46,078 nt of DNA from UBA3537 sp049889395 (GTDB taxonomy: Bacteria; Bacteroidota; Bacteroidia; Flavobacteriales; Flavobacteriaceae). Positions 17,164 through 24,931 of this stretch are shown here, piece by piece. The first letter of the stretch is position 1, and the number at the start of each line of letters is the position of its first letter. The notes under the pieces are model-generated. The model searched no databases, had not been told where the DNA came from, and saw only the letters and a program-made list of their open reading frames with translations. Position numbers and translations under genes: made by a program. The DNA lies in the NCBI GenBank assembly GCA_049889395.1, contig JBMHDM010000036.1, positions 1 to 46,078 of the forward strand, read 5' to 3'.

Positions 17164-20100
17164 TCGTTGGATTAAAGTAGTCTATTACACGTTTACTTAT
17201 GCTTCGGCGTAAAGGCAGGGATTCTCTGTTTAAAACATCTTGGGAATTAAGTTGTTGCCTAATTTTAAGGGGGATCTGCTGCGCCTTTGAGTCAAATTCA
17301 GCTTGGCTTTGGTTGGAAATTCGTTTTTGGTCGAACCCTTGCTTTTTTGAGGCCGTTTGGAGCTTGAGAAATTGGTATTTAAGTTGATTCATCTTTGCTA
17401 TCGCTTCTGCCGTAACTCCTTGATTTAGAAGCATTTGCTCTATTTTTTTCATTTCATTAATAGTTGACTGGGCTTTTGACTCCAGACCTTTGTTTTGAAG
17501 TGCTTGAGACAGGGCTTGTCGTAAAGATTGTTGCTTTTGATAGAGCTCAAAAAGAGCTTTGCTAGATTCCTCACTGTCACTATATTCACCCTCAAGACCA
17601 TTTTTACCATTAGACCCGTTCTGTTGTGGGCTTCCGCTTGAGTTTGGCTGGATTTTAGAGGAGTTTTTACCTTGTTCGTCTTGTCCTTGCTGACGTTTTG
17701 CTAGGCCTTGTGCTTGCTGTTGCAATTCTTCTTGGCTCATGATGATATCAGGAAGTTGCATCTCTCCAGATCCTTGGCCGGGGTTCATTTGCATTTGCAT
17801 TTCCATTGAATTTAAAGCATCACTTAATATATCTGCCAAGCTGTTGGTTGAGGTTAGTGCATATTGTTGGGCACCGATTCCGCGATAGAGGTCATTTTCA
17901 GAAAACAAAAGCAATGACTTATCGATGTTTGAATAAACCTCTTCTACATTTGAATTAATTTGTTCTGAAATCAGCGGTTGGCGTAGGGACAACACAAATA
18001 AACTGTCATCAATATGTTCAAAATGTGTTCTCAGTTTTTTTTGAGAAACTAAATTTTCAGCATAGCCCCCACGCATAGATTGTGTTGTTTTAAATCGAGC
18101 CATTAGCGCCTCTTGTTCAAATGAAAACAGCAACAAGTTGTCTAGTATTTGGCGCAACATGCTAATGTCTTCTTGGATCTGTTGTGTGCCTCCTGACGCC
18201 ATTTGCTGTGAAATCTGCTCGGCAATTTGATTCATTTTTTGGGCAGCTTTCTGCTGCTCTTTTTGAGCTTTTACGCTCATCTCTTTCTTTTGGTGAACAT
18301 TCATTTGGCTTTCCTTGTCTTGAAGATATTTGAGGGCTTGTTTTTGGTTTTGAGAGACGGACCGCTCTTGCTTTTGGGTTTCGGGAATAGTTTTCGGCTT
18401 AGCCAAATCGTTGTTCATTTTTCTGAGCTCGCTAAATTCATGAGTCAAATCGTCGAAGGCCTTATTAAGTCGCTTTTGCTTATGTTCTGTGTTCTTGTTA
18501 TTTAATTCTTCGGAAAGTTGGATTTGTTGTTTGGCGAGGTCTTGAAAACGTTTTTTAAGTTGAGTTGTTTTTTGAGTTACGTAATACCGTTTTGTAAGCT
18601 CCAGCATTTGCTCCAAACCTCGTTGATTAGTCTGGTTTTTCTTGGCAAGTTGCTCTGCTCGCTCAAGCAATTCCTCTTTATTTAATTTATCCATCAATTG
18701 TCGAAGTTCTTCAAGCTCTTTTAGGTTGGCTTCAGATTTTCTTTGTTGGGCTTCTAAACGTTTCAAAATTCTCTTTTTTTCTTCACTTTTTTCGTTCTGT
18801 TCAGACTCACTTGACAAAGACTTTTTGATCGTTTCAGTAAATCGTTGCATCATTTTCTCTTGTCGATCTTGCCGATCAAAAACATCTTTAATATTTTGGC
18901 GATCATTGAAACTTAATTCATTTTTCTGCTTTAGCATAAGAATTGGATCGTAGAGCTCTGGTTGTTGGTTCTGGTTTTGGGTGGATTTTTGTAGGTCTTG
19001 TAGCGCTTTTTCTTGAGTGCTTAAACGCTCAGAGTTAATGGTTTTCTGACTCTTGTGATTATAAAAAAATGTCGCTGAGCGAGTTCGGTTTGGTTTTGGG
19101 TAAGGGTCGTTGTCAAATACTTCAAAAAACAACTCATAGTCAGTGTCTGGAACAAGGTCTAGGGTGTTTGGGAAATTATAAAAAAAATCTAGGCGTTCTT
19201 TATCGAAACTTGTTATTTCGACAAGCCGTTTGTTATCTTTATCATTGATCGGTGCATAGTGTAATACTAGCTTTGACACACCAAAATCATCTGTCATTTG
19301 GCCGTAAAAATATAACGGTGATTCATCAGAATCCTCCTTTTTTGATTTAATGTTAATTGTGGGGGGGTTGTCTGGAATGATGTCAATGTAAGATTCCAGG
19401 GCTTCATAGTTTTTGAGCTGCGAATTACTCGTTGTTAAAGTATATTCAAGTCTTGAAAAAATTTGTTTTGAACAAACAAATAAGTCTCCCTTTTTTTTGA
19501 GAAATATTGTTGATGCTTCATCCTTAAAGGTTACGGAGTCCGTTGAAGTTGTTTTAATATTCCAATCCACAATTGTACCATCAGGAACAATAAGATTACT
19601 AAAGGATGTGACGCGCTTGGTTTTTAAACCGGTATAAAACGGAAAATTCAATATCAGTTCTTGTGCGATTATTTGCGGAGCCTTGACCACGGAAAGAATG
19701 AGGTCGTCAGAAGTTACATTAGCAGAAACCAAACGAAACTGTTGATCTTTTTGGGGTTGAGAAAACAAAAATGAAAATTGACCATTGGGTTCTTTATTTA
19801 AAAAATAGGTTTGTCCGCCTAAATCGATTTGGACTGCATCTGGCCTAACCGCTCCTTGTGTGGTCACCAACAACTTAAATGATTCGTTTTCTACTGTACT
19901 CAAATTGTCATTCAAAACATTAAAAACAAATGGCGCTGGGGGGGCATATTCTGTTTGATAATCTACAATTCTTTTGATGGTGTTCTCAATTTTATCTTGT
20001 TTTCCAAAAAGATAAAATGGTGCTAATACCAACAAAGGGGCAATAACATACCTCAAGTATTTCATATTATCTTTGAAGCTAACTGCTTTTGAGAAGGAAA

Positions 20101-20509
20101 ACGAACTAAATTCAGCAGCTTTTTGTTCGATACTCGCTAGCATTAACTCTGTTTTATCTTGGCGGTTTAACTGGATTGCGTTCAACAATTTGTCTTTTAT
20201 TTCTGGAAAGAATTGGCCCACCAAAACGGCTGCTTTGTCTAAGCTTAATTCGCGTTTGACTTCGAAATAATTAAGTAAAGGGGTTATTACAAATCGGTAA
20301 AACAATATCCCCTCAAAAAAAATCAAGCTCCAGAACACTATTGTTCTTCCCGCTGTAGAAAGCCAAAAAAGATGTTCAACAAAAACCCAAAAAATGGCAT
20401 AAAGCAAACCAAAGCCAAAAAACAACATCACACCCTTAATCGCTGAGCTAAGGTGATATCGCTTTATAAAAGATTCTAAATTACTTAACGTTGAATTTAA
20501 TCCGCTCAA
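17156..20509 (-). CDS. DUF4175-type large membrane and coiled-coil protein
   Basis: Large protein (about 1117 residues) that I recognise as the DUF4175 type found in Bacteroidota; function unknown. Two membrane spans lie near the N-terminus (GVMLFFGFGLLYAIFWVFV and FWSLIFFEGILFYRFVI), with a third around YVIAPLLVLAPFYLFG. Beta-rich domains follow, then from about residue 530 a very long charged, glutamine-rich helical region likely to form coiled coils, with low-complexity NNGSNGKNG-type and Q/M-rich stretches. No ATG exists before the first membrane span. I placed the start at the TTG at 20509 because longer starts overlap the gltX promoter. First gene of the operon with ybeY, mnmG and the methyltransferase. 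Confidence 0.8.
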   Translation of the reverse strand: MSGLNSTLSNLESFIKRYHLSSAIKGVMLFFGFGLLYAIFWVFVEHLFWLSTAGRTIVFWSLIFFEGILFYRFVITPLLNYFEVKRELSLDKAAVLVGQFFPEIKDKLLNAIQLNRQDKTELMLASIEQKAAEFSSFSFSKAVSFKDNMKYLRYVIAPLLVLAPFYLFGKQDKIENTIKRIVDYQTEYAPPAPFVFNVLNDNLSTVENESFKLLVTTQGAVRPDAVQIDLGGQTYFLNKEPNGQFSFLFSQPQKDQQFRLVSANVTSDDLILSVVKAPQIIAQELILNFPFYTGLKTKRVTSFSNLIVPDGTIVDWNIKTTSTDSVTFKDEASTIFLKKKGDLFVCSKQIFSRLEYTLTTSNSQLKNYEALESYIDIIPDNPPTINIKSKKEDSDESPLYFYGQMTDDFGVSKLVLHYAPINDKDNKRLVEITSFDKERLDFFYNFPNTLDLVPDTDYELFFEVFDNDPYPKPNRTRSATFFYNHKSQKTINSERLSTQEKALQDLQKSTQNQNQQPELYDPILMLKQKNELSFNDRQNIKDVFDRQDRQEKMMQRFTETIKKSLSSESEQNEKSEEKKRILKRLEAQQRKSEANLKELEELRQLMDKLNKEELLERAEQLAKKNQTNQRGLEQMLELTKRYYVTQKTTQLKKRFQDLAKQQIQLSEELNNKNTEHKQKRLNKAFDDLTHEFSELRKMNNDLAKPKTIPETQKQERSVSQNQKQALKYLQDKESQMNVHQKKEMSVKAQKEQQKAAQKMNQIAEQISQQMASGGTQQIQEDISMLRQILDNLLLFSFEQEALMARFKTTQSMRGGYAENLVSQKKLRTHFEHIDDSLFVLSLRQPLISEQINSNVEEVYSNIDKSLLLFSENDLYRGIGAQQYALTSTNSLADILSDALNSMEMQMQMNPGQGSGEMQLPDIIMSQEELQQQAQGLAKRQQGQDEQGKNSSKIQPNSSGSPQQNGSNGKNGLEGEYSDSEESSKALFELYQKQQSLRQALSQALQNKGLESKAQSTINEMKKIEQMLLNQGVTAEAIAKMNQLKYQFLKLQTASKKQGFDQKRISNQSQAEFDSKAQQIPLKIRQQLNSQDVLNRESLPLRRSISKRVIDYFNPTND

Positions 20510-20588
20510 AACATATTCTTTGAATTGTAAATCTACAACAAATCGCAATATCAAATTACACAAACATTCAAAAGGTAGTAAGAATTGT

Positions 20589-20619
20589 TTGTGGGTTCGT
20601 TGCAAGGCCCATATCTTTG
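20589..20619 (+). promoter_or_regulatory. Promoter of gltX (Bacteroidota type)
   Basis: TTG at 20589-20591, a 20-bp spacer, then TATCTTTG at 20612-20619, 17 bp before the gltX ATG at 20637. Confidence 0.68.
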
Positions 20620-20636
20620 TAATAATATTTCAACTC

Positions 20637-22157
20637 ATGAAAAAAGCTGTTAGAGTAAGGTTCGCTCCTAGTCCCACTGGCCCGTTGCATATTGGCGGTG
20701 TCCGTACCGCCCTATTTAATTATCTTTTTGCTAAAAAACATAATGGGACTTTTGTGCTTAGAATTGAGGATACCGACCAAAGTCGTCTTATTCATGGAGC
20801 TGAAGAGTACATCATAGACTCTCTTAATTGGTGCAAAATTCCGTATGACGAAGGGCCCAAAAAAGAAGGTCTGTTTGGCCCTTATCGTCAAAGTGATCGA
20901 CGAGATATATATAAAAAATATGTTGATGAACTTTTGAACAAAGGACAAGCCTACTATGCCTTTGACACGCCTGAAAGCCTCGCCTTTGAAAGAAAAAATC
21001 ACGAAAAAATCGGAAAAACATTCATTTATAACTGGCACAATCGAGCAAAAGGTCGGTTGGTAAACTCTCTTGTCCTATCCGCTGAAGAGACCAAACTAAA
21101 AATCTCAAATGGTGTCCCTTATGTCATACGTTTTCTGACCCCTCAAAACAAAACCGTCAAACTAAATGATCTTGTTCGTGGTGACATAAAAATAGACAGC
21201 AATACGCTTGATGATAAAATTCTATTTAAATCTGACGGTATGCCGACCTATCACTTAGCCAATGTAGTTGATGATTATTTAATGAAGATCTCTCATGTTA
21301 TTCGTGGCGAGGAATGGCTGCCGTCACTAGCTCTTCATCAACTATTATACGATGCTTTTGGTTGGGAAGCGCCTCAGTTTGCACACCTGCCTTTGATATT
21401 AAAACCCACTGGGAAAGGGAAACTCAGTAAGCGCGATGGTGACAAGTTGGGCTTCCCTGTTTTTCCTTTAAAATGGACAGATGAAAGCGCTGTGTCGCTG
21501 GGCTACAAAGAGTCTGGGTATTTGCCAGAGGCTGTTATTAACTTTTTGGCTTTTTTGGGTTGGAATCCTGGAACACAACAAGAAATTTTTGATTTAGATG
21601 AACTTACTGAAAGTTTTAGCCTTGAGCAAGTGAATAAATCGGGAGCTCGGTTTGACCCCGAAAAAATAAAATGGTACAATCAGAATTACCTACAAAAAGT
21701 TTCACACACTGAACTTGCTAAACATTTTATCTCAGAAAACCAGCAACTATCAAGCGTTGATTTAAAATATGTAGAGCGAGTAGTCAACCTTGTCAAAGAA
21801 CGCGCGTTGCTAACTTCAGACCTTTGGAGCCTAAGCCATTATTTTTTTGAATCTCCAGGCCAATACGACCAAAAGTCCCTAAAAAAAGCATGGAAGGAGG
21901 ATACCTCAAATTTATTACAAAATTTTATGGTTTCTTTCAATGACATGGACGATAGTTCAGCAGAAAGTATTAAACAAAACATTAAACGTTGGGTTGAAGA
22001 TTCAGGAATTGGATTTGGCAAAATCATGATGCCCTTGAGGCTAGCACTTGTGGGGGCTTTAGAAGGAGTAGATCTTTTTGAAATCATCTTTTGTGTTGGA
22101 AAAAAAGAGACCATACAAAGAATTCAGATGCTCTTGGACAAGCAACATTTGATTTAA
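20637..22157 (+). CDS. gltX: Glutamate--tRNA ligase
   Basis: Charges tRNA-Glu with glutamate; a class I aminoacyl-tRNA synthetase. From the ATG at 20637 the protein is 506 residues, a normal length. The HIGH motif appears as PTGPLHIGG (residues about 13-21) and the KMSKS motif as KLSKRDGDK (about 261-269). Between them lie the family segments RIEDTDQSR, YRQSDR and GEEWLPSLALH. The C-terminal anticodon-binding region is present. An in-frame extension upstream to 20520 would run through the promoter and is rejected. Divergent from the DUF4175 operon. Confidence 0.97.
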   Translation: MKKAVRVRFAPSPTGPLHIGGVRTALFNYLFAKKHNGTFVLRIEDTDQSRLIHGAEEYIIDSLNWCKIPYDEGPKKEGLFGPYRQSDRRDIYKKYVDELLNKGQAYYAFDTPESLAFERKNHEKIGKTFIYNWHNRAKGRLVNSLVLSAEETKLKISNGVPYVIRFLTPQNKTVKLNDLVRGDIKIDSNTLDDKILFKSDGMPTYHLANVVDDYLMKISHVIRGEEWLPSLALHQLLYDAFGWEAPQFAHLPLILKPTGKGKLSKRDGDKLGFPVFPLKWTDESAVSLGYKESGYLPEAVINFLAFLGWNPGTQQEIFDLDELTESFSLEQVNKSGARFDPEKIKWYNQNYLQKVSHTELAKHFISENQQLSSVDLKYVERVVNLVKERALLTSDLWSLSHYFFESPGQYDQKSLKKAWKEDTSNLLQNFMVSFNDMDDSSAESIKQNIKRWVEDSGIGFGKIMMPLRLALVGALEGVDLFEIIFCVGKKETIQRIQMLLDKQHLI

Positions 22158-22177
22158 AATGGTCTTGGATTTTTGAT

Positions 22178-22185
22178 TACTTTTG
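22178..22185 (+). promoter_or_regulatory. Possible -7 element of lepA
   Basis: TACTTTTG fits TAnnTTTG and lies 30 bp before the lepA ATG. It is embedded in an inverted repeat GATTAC-TTTT-GTAATC (22175-22190). No well-spaced TTG was found. Confidence 0.45.
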
Positions 22186-22215
22186 TAATCCAATAAATCG
22201 CGTAGCAAATCAACC

Positions 22216-24012
22216 ATGAAAAACATTAGAAACTTCTGTATCATTGCCCACATAGATCATGGCAAAAGCACACTTGCTGATAGACTCTTAGATTTTACAG
22301 GTGCTGTTTCAGATCGCGACAAGCAGGATCAACTATTGGACAACATGGATCTAGAGCGTGAACGCGGTATTACTATAAAATCTCACGCCATTCAAATGGA
22401 TTATCTTTTTGAAGGCGAGCGATATACTTTAAATCTAATAGACACTCCTGGTCATGTCGATTTTAGTTACGAAGTTTCACGTTCCATTGCGGCATGCGAA
22501 GGCGCTCTGTTGGTTGTAGATGCTGCTCAAAGTATTCAGGCTCAAACCATCTCAAACCTATATCTTGCCCTTGAAAATGACCTTGAAATTATACCCGTAC
22601 TCAACAAGGTTGATCTGCCCAGTGCTAACCCAGAAGAGGTAACAGACGACATCGTCGACTTACTAGGTTGTGACCCAAAGGATGTTATACCTGCAAGCGC
22701 CAAGACGGGTATTGGAATAGAAGATATTTTAACAGCCATCATAAAATCGATCCCACCCCCGCAAGGAAATATAAATAAACCTCTTCAAGCCTTGGTTTTT
22801 GATTCTGTTTATAATCCCTTTAGAGGGGTTGAAACTTATTTTAAAGTTGTAAATGGCACTATTAGAAAACAACAAAAAGTTAAATTTATGGCCACAGGCA
22901 AAACCTACAGCGCCGATGAGATTGGAACTTTAAATTTAACACAGACCCCAAAACCTCTTATTGAAGCTGGTGATGTTGGTTACCTCATCACCGGAATTAA
23001 AGACGCCAGGGAAGTAAAAGTTGGTGACACCATAACAGATGCTGAAAATCCTACACAAGATGCTGTTGATGGGTTTGAAGACGTTAAGCCAATGGTTTTT
23101 GCCGGCATTTACCCGGTTGATACGGAAGAGTACGAAGAATTGAGAGCGTCAATGGAAAAACTACAGCTAAACGATGCCTCGCTTGTGTTTCAAGCAGAAA
23201 GCTCGGCAGCACTAGGGTTTGGATTCCGTTGCGGGTTTCTAGGAATGCTTCATTTAGAGATCATTCAAGAAAGACTAGAAAGAGAATTTAATATGACTGT
23301 GATTACCACGGTGCCAAACGTATCTTACCATGCCTTTACAAGGAAGAACCCTCAAGACCCAATCCTTCTAAACAACCCTTCCGATCTTCCTGATCCATCT
23401 ACTTTGGATCGAATTGAGGAACCCTTTATAAAAGCTTCAATCATAACAAAATCAGATTTTGTAGGAAACGTTATGTCGTTGTGTATCGAAAAAAGAGGAC
23501 TTATTACGAACCAAACCTATCTAACCACTGAGCGTGTTGAGTTAAATTTTGATATGCCATTAGCAGAAATTGTTTTCGATTTCTACGATCGTTTGAAGAC
23601 GGTTTCGAAAGGCTATGCCTCCTTTGATTACTCCCCTATTGGCATGAGAGTTTCAAAACTTGTAAGAGTAGATGTGTTACTCAATGGTCAAACTGTAGAT
23701 GCACTTTCGGCACTTATCCATTTAGATAATGCTCAAAAAATTGGTCGAAAAATGTGTTCTAAATTACGAGAGTTGATTCCTAGGCAACAGTTTGACATTC
23801 CCATTCAGGCTGCAATCGGGTCTAAAATCATTTCAAGAGAGACCGTTAAGGCTGTTAGAAAAGACGTTACAGCGAAATGTTACGGGGGTGATATTTCAAG
23901 AAAGCGTAAGTTGTTGGAAAACCAAAAAAAGGGTAAAAAACGAATGCGACAAGTGGGGAGTGTAGAAATTCCACAAGAAGCGTTTATGGCTGTCTTAAAG
24001 CTTAATGACTAA
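22216..24012 (+). CDS. lepA: Elongation factor 4 (LepA), translational GTPase
   Basis: Ribosome-bound GTPase that back-translocates or rescues ribosomes. The 598-residue length is exact for the family. The P-loop AHIDHGKSTL is at residues 11-20; next come RERGITIKS (switch I), DTPGHVDF (G3) and NKVDLP (G4). Domains II, III and the EF-G-like domain V follow, then the LepA-specific C-terminal domain with RKDVTAKCYGGDISRKRKLL and a basic end GKKRMRQVGSVEIPQEAF. It starts 58 bp after gltX. The gene carries no visible defects. Confidence 0.97.
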   Translation: MKNIRNFCIIAHIDHGKSTLADRLLDFTGAVSDRDKQDQLLDNMDLERERGITIKSHAIQMDYLFEGERYTLNLIDTPGHVDFSYEVSRSIAACEGALLVVDAAQSIQAQTISNLYLALENDLEIIPVLNKVDLPSANPEEVTDDIVDLLGCDPKDVIPASAKTGIGIEDILTAIIKSIPPPQGNINKPLQALVFDSVYNPFRGVETYFKVVNGTIRKQQKVKFMATGKTYSADEIGTLNLTQTPKPLIEAGDVGYLITGIKDAREVKVGDTITDAENPTQDAVDGFEDVKPMVFAGIYPVDTEEYEELRASMEKLQLNDASLVFQAESSAALGFGFRCGFLGMLHLEIIQERLEREFNMTVITTVPNVSYHAFTRKNPQDPILLNNPSDLPDPSTLDRIEEPFIKASIITKSDFVGNVMSLCIEKRGLITNQTYLTTERVELNFDMPLAEIVFDFYDRLKTVSKGYASFDYSPIGMRVSKLVRVDVLLNGQTVDALSALIHLDNAQKIGRKMCSKLRELIPRQQFDIPIQAAIGSKIISRETVKAVRKDVTAKCYGGDISRKRKLLENQKKGKKRMRQVGSVEIPQEAFMAVLKLND

Positions 24013-24082
24013 GCCTGGCTCAGCGGTTTTTTTTATTTTCAAAGAAAGGGTTATATTTAAAACCCTGTAATTCACTTTAAGT

Positions 24083-24931
24083 TTGGATTCCAATACATTT
24101 AAAACCATAGGAATTGGTGTTGCTTTTTCACCAAATTTGAAAGCCAATATTTTTGAGGCTGCTCGGTTGGCTGTCTTCATGAACAGTGAGCTTGTTCTTA
24201 TTCATGTTGGGGCAGAAGAAAAACAAAAAAAAGAAAAGATCGAAAAACACCTTGTTTCTTTTGAAGAAAAGGAGTTGAAATCTAGAATTGTATTTTTACC
24301 TGGAAGCCCTGTTGAAATTATTCTTTCAGCCATTGACAAATACAATATCGATCTTATGGTTTTGGGAGCGTTAAAACGAGAAAACTTTTTTAAATATTAC
24401 TTGGGCTCAATCGCGCGACAAATAACACGTCAGGCGTCTTGTTCAATTTTATTGCTAATAAACCCCTCTGTTGATCGGATACCCTGTAACCATATTGTTG
24501 TTAATGGTTTAAAAGATCCTAAAACTGAAGATACAATACAAAGCGCCTTTTTTATGGGCCACAAGCTAAGTGCCTCAAAAATCACTGTGGTAGAAGAGGT
24601 GTCGCAAGAGGAGGTGAACGTAAAAGTTGACGACGATAAAACTTTGCGACAATCAACCATTGTTCGCGAACGCTTGATGATTAGAGAGAAAAAGCGTGTA
24701 GAAAAACTTCTTCAACAAATTCCAGAAAAATATTCAAATAATATTTTGGTTAAATCACAGCCGATTTTTGGAAAAAGAGGGTATTCAATTGGTCACTATG
24801 CCCAAGTTGTAAGGGCAGATCTTCTGGTTATGAACGCTCCAAAAAAAACCTCTTTTAAGGATCGATTATTTCCTCAAGACATTGAATATATTTTAGGCGA
24901 ATTACCAACTGATGTGCTCATAGTTAGATGA
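24083..24931 (+). CDS. Universal stress protein with two tandem Usp domains
   Basis: Cytoplasmic protein of 282 residues with two UspA-fold domains (about 5-130 and 140-282). The first ends with the segment VLGALKRENFFKYYLGSIARQI, which corresponds to the ATP-binding motif G-x2-G-x9-G-S. The GS (108-109) is kept, but the second glycine is replaced by Lys, so ATP binding is uncertain. The second domain ends LLVMNAPKKTSF and PTDVLIV and lacks the motif, as is common in tandem Usps. The only fitting start is a TTG at 24083; a downstream ATG would remove the first strand. The stop overlaps the SulP start by 4 bp (ATGA), so the two are translationally coupled, hinting at a regulatory role for transport. 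Confidence 0.83.
   Translation: MDSNTFKTIGIGVAFSPNLKANIFEAARLAVFMNSELVLIHVGAEEKQKKEKIEKHLVSFEEKELKSRIVFLPGSPVEIILSAIDKYNIDLMVLGALKRENFFKYYLGSIARQITRQASCSILLLINPSVDRIPCNHIVVNGLKDPKTEDTIQSAFFMGHKLSASKITVVEEVSQEEVNVKVDDDKTLRQSTIVRERLMIREKKRVEKLLQQIPEKYSNNILVKSQPIFGKRGYSIGHYAQVVRADLLVMNAPKKTSFKDRLFPQDIEYILGELPTDVLIVR

Noticed and set aside
17571..19000. Repeat-like Q/E/K-rich DNA in the DUF4175 gene
   Set aside because: The similarity comes from low-complexity coiled-coil coding, not from tandem DNA repeats of fixed unit length.
20510..20605. Longer start for the DUF4175 gene at a TTG at 20605
   Set aside because: It would overlap the gltX promoter, and the added residues do not resemble the family N-terminus as I recall it.
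24013..24082. Possible terminator after lepA (GCTTA-ATGAC-TAAGC hairpin with a later T run)
   Set aside because: The short stem overlaps the stop codon and the T run is not adjacent, so it is not supported as an intrinsic terminator.
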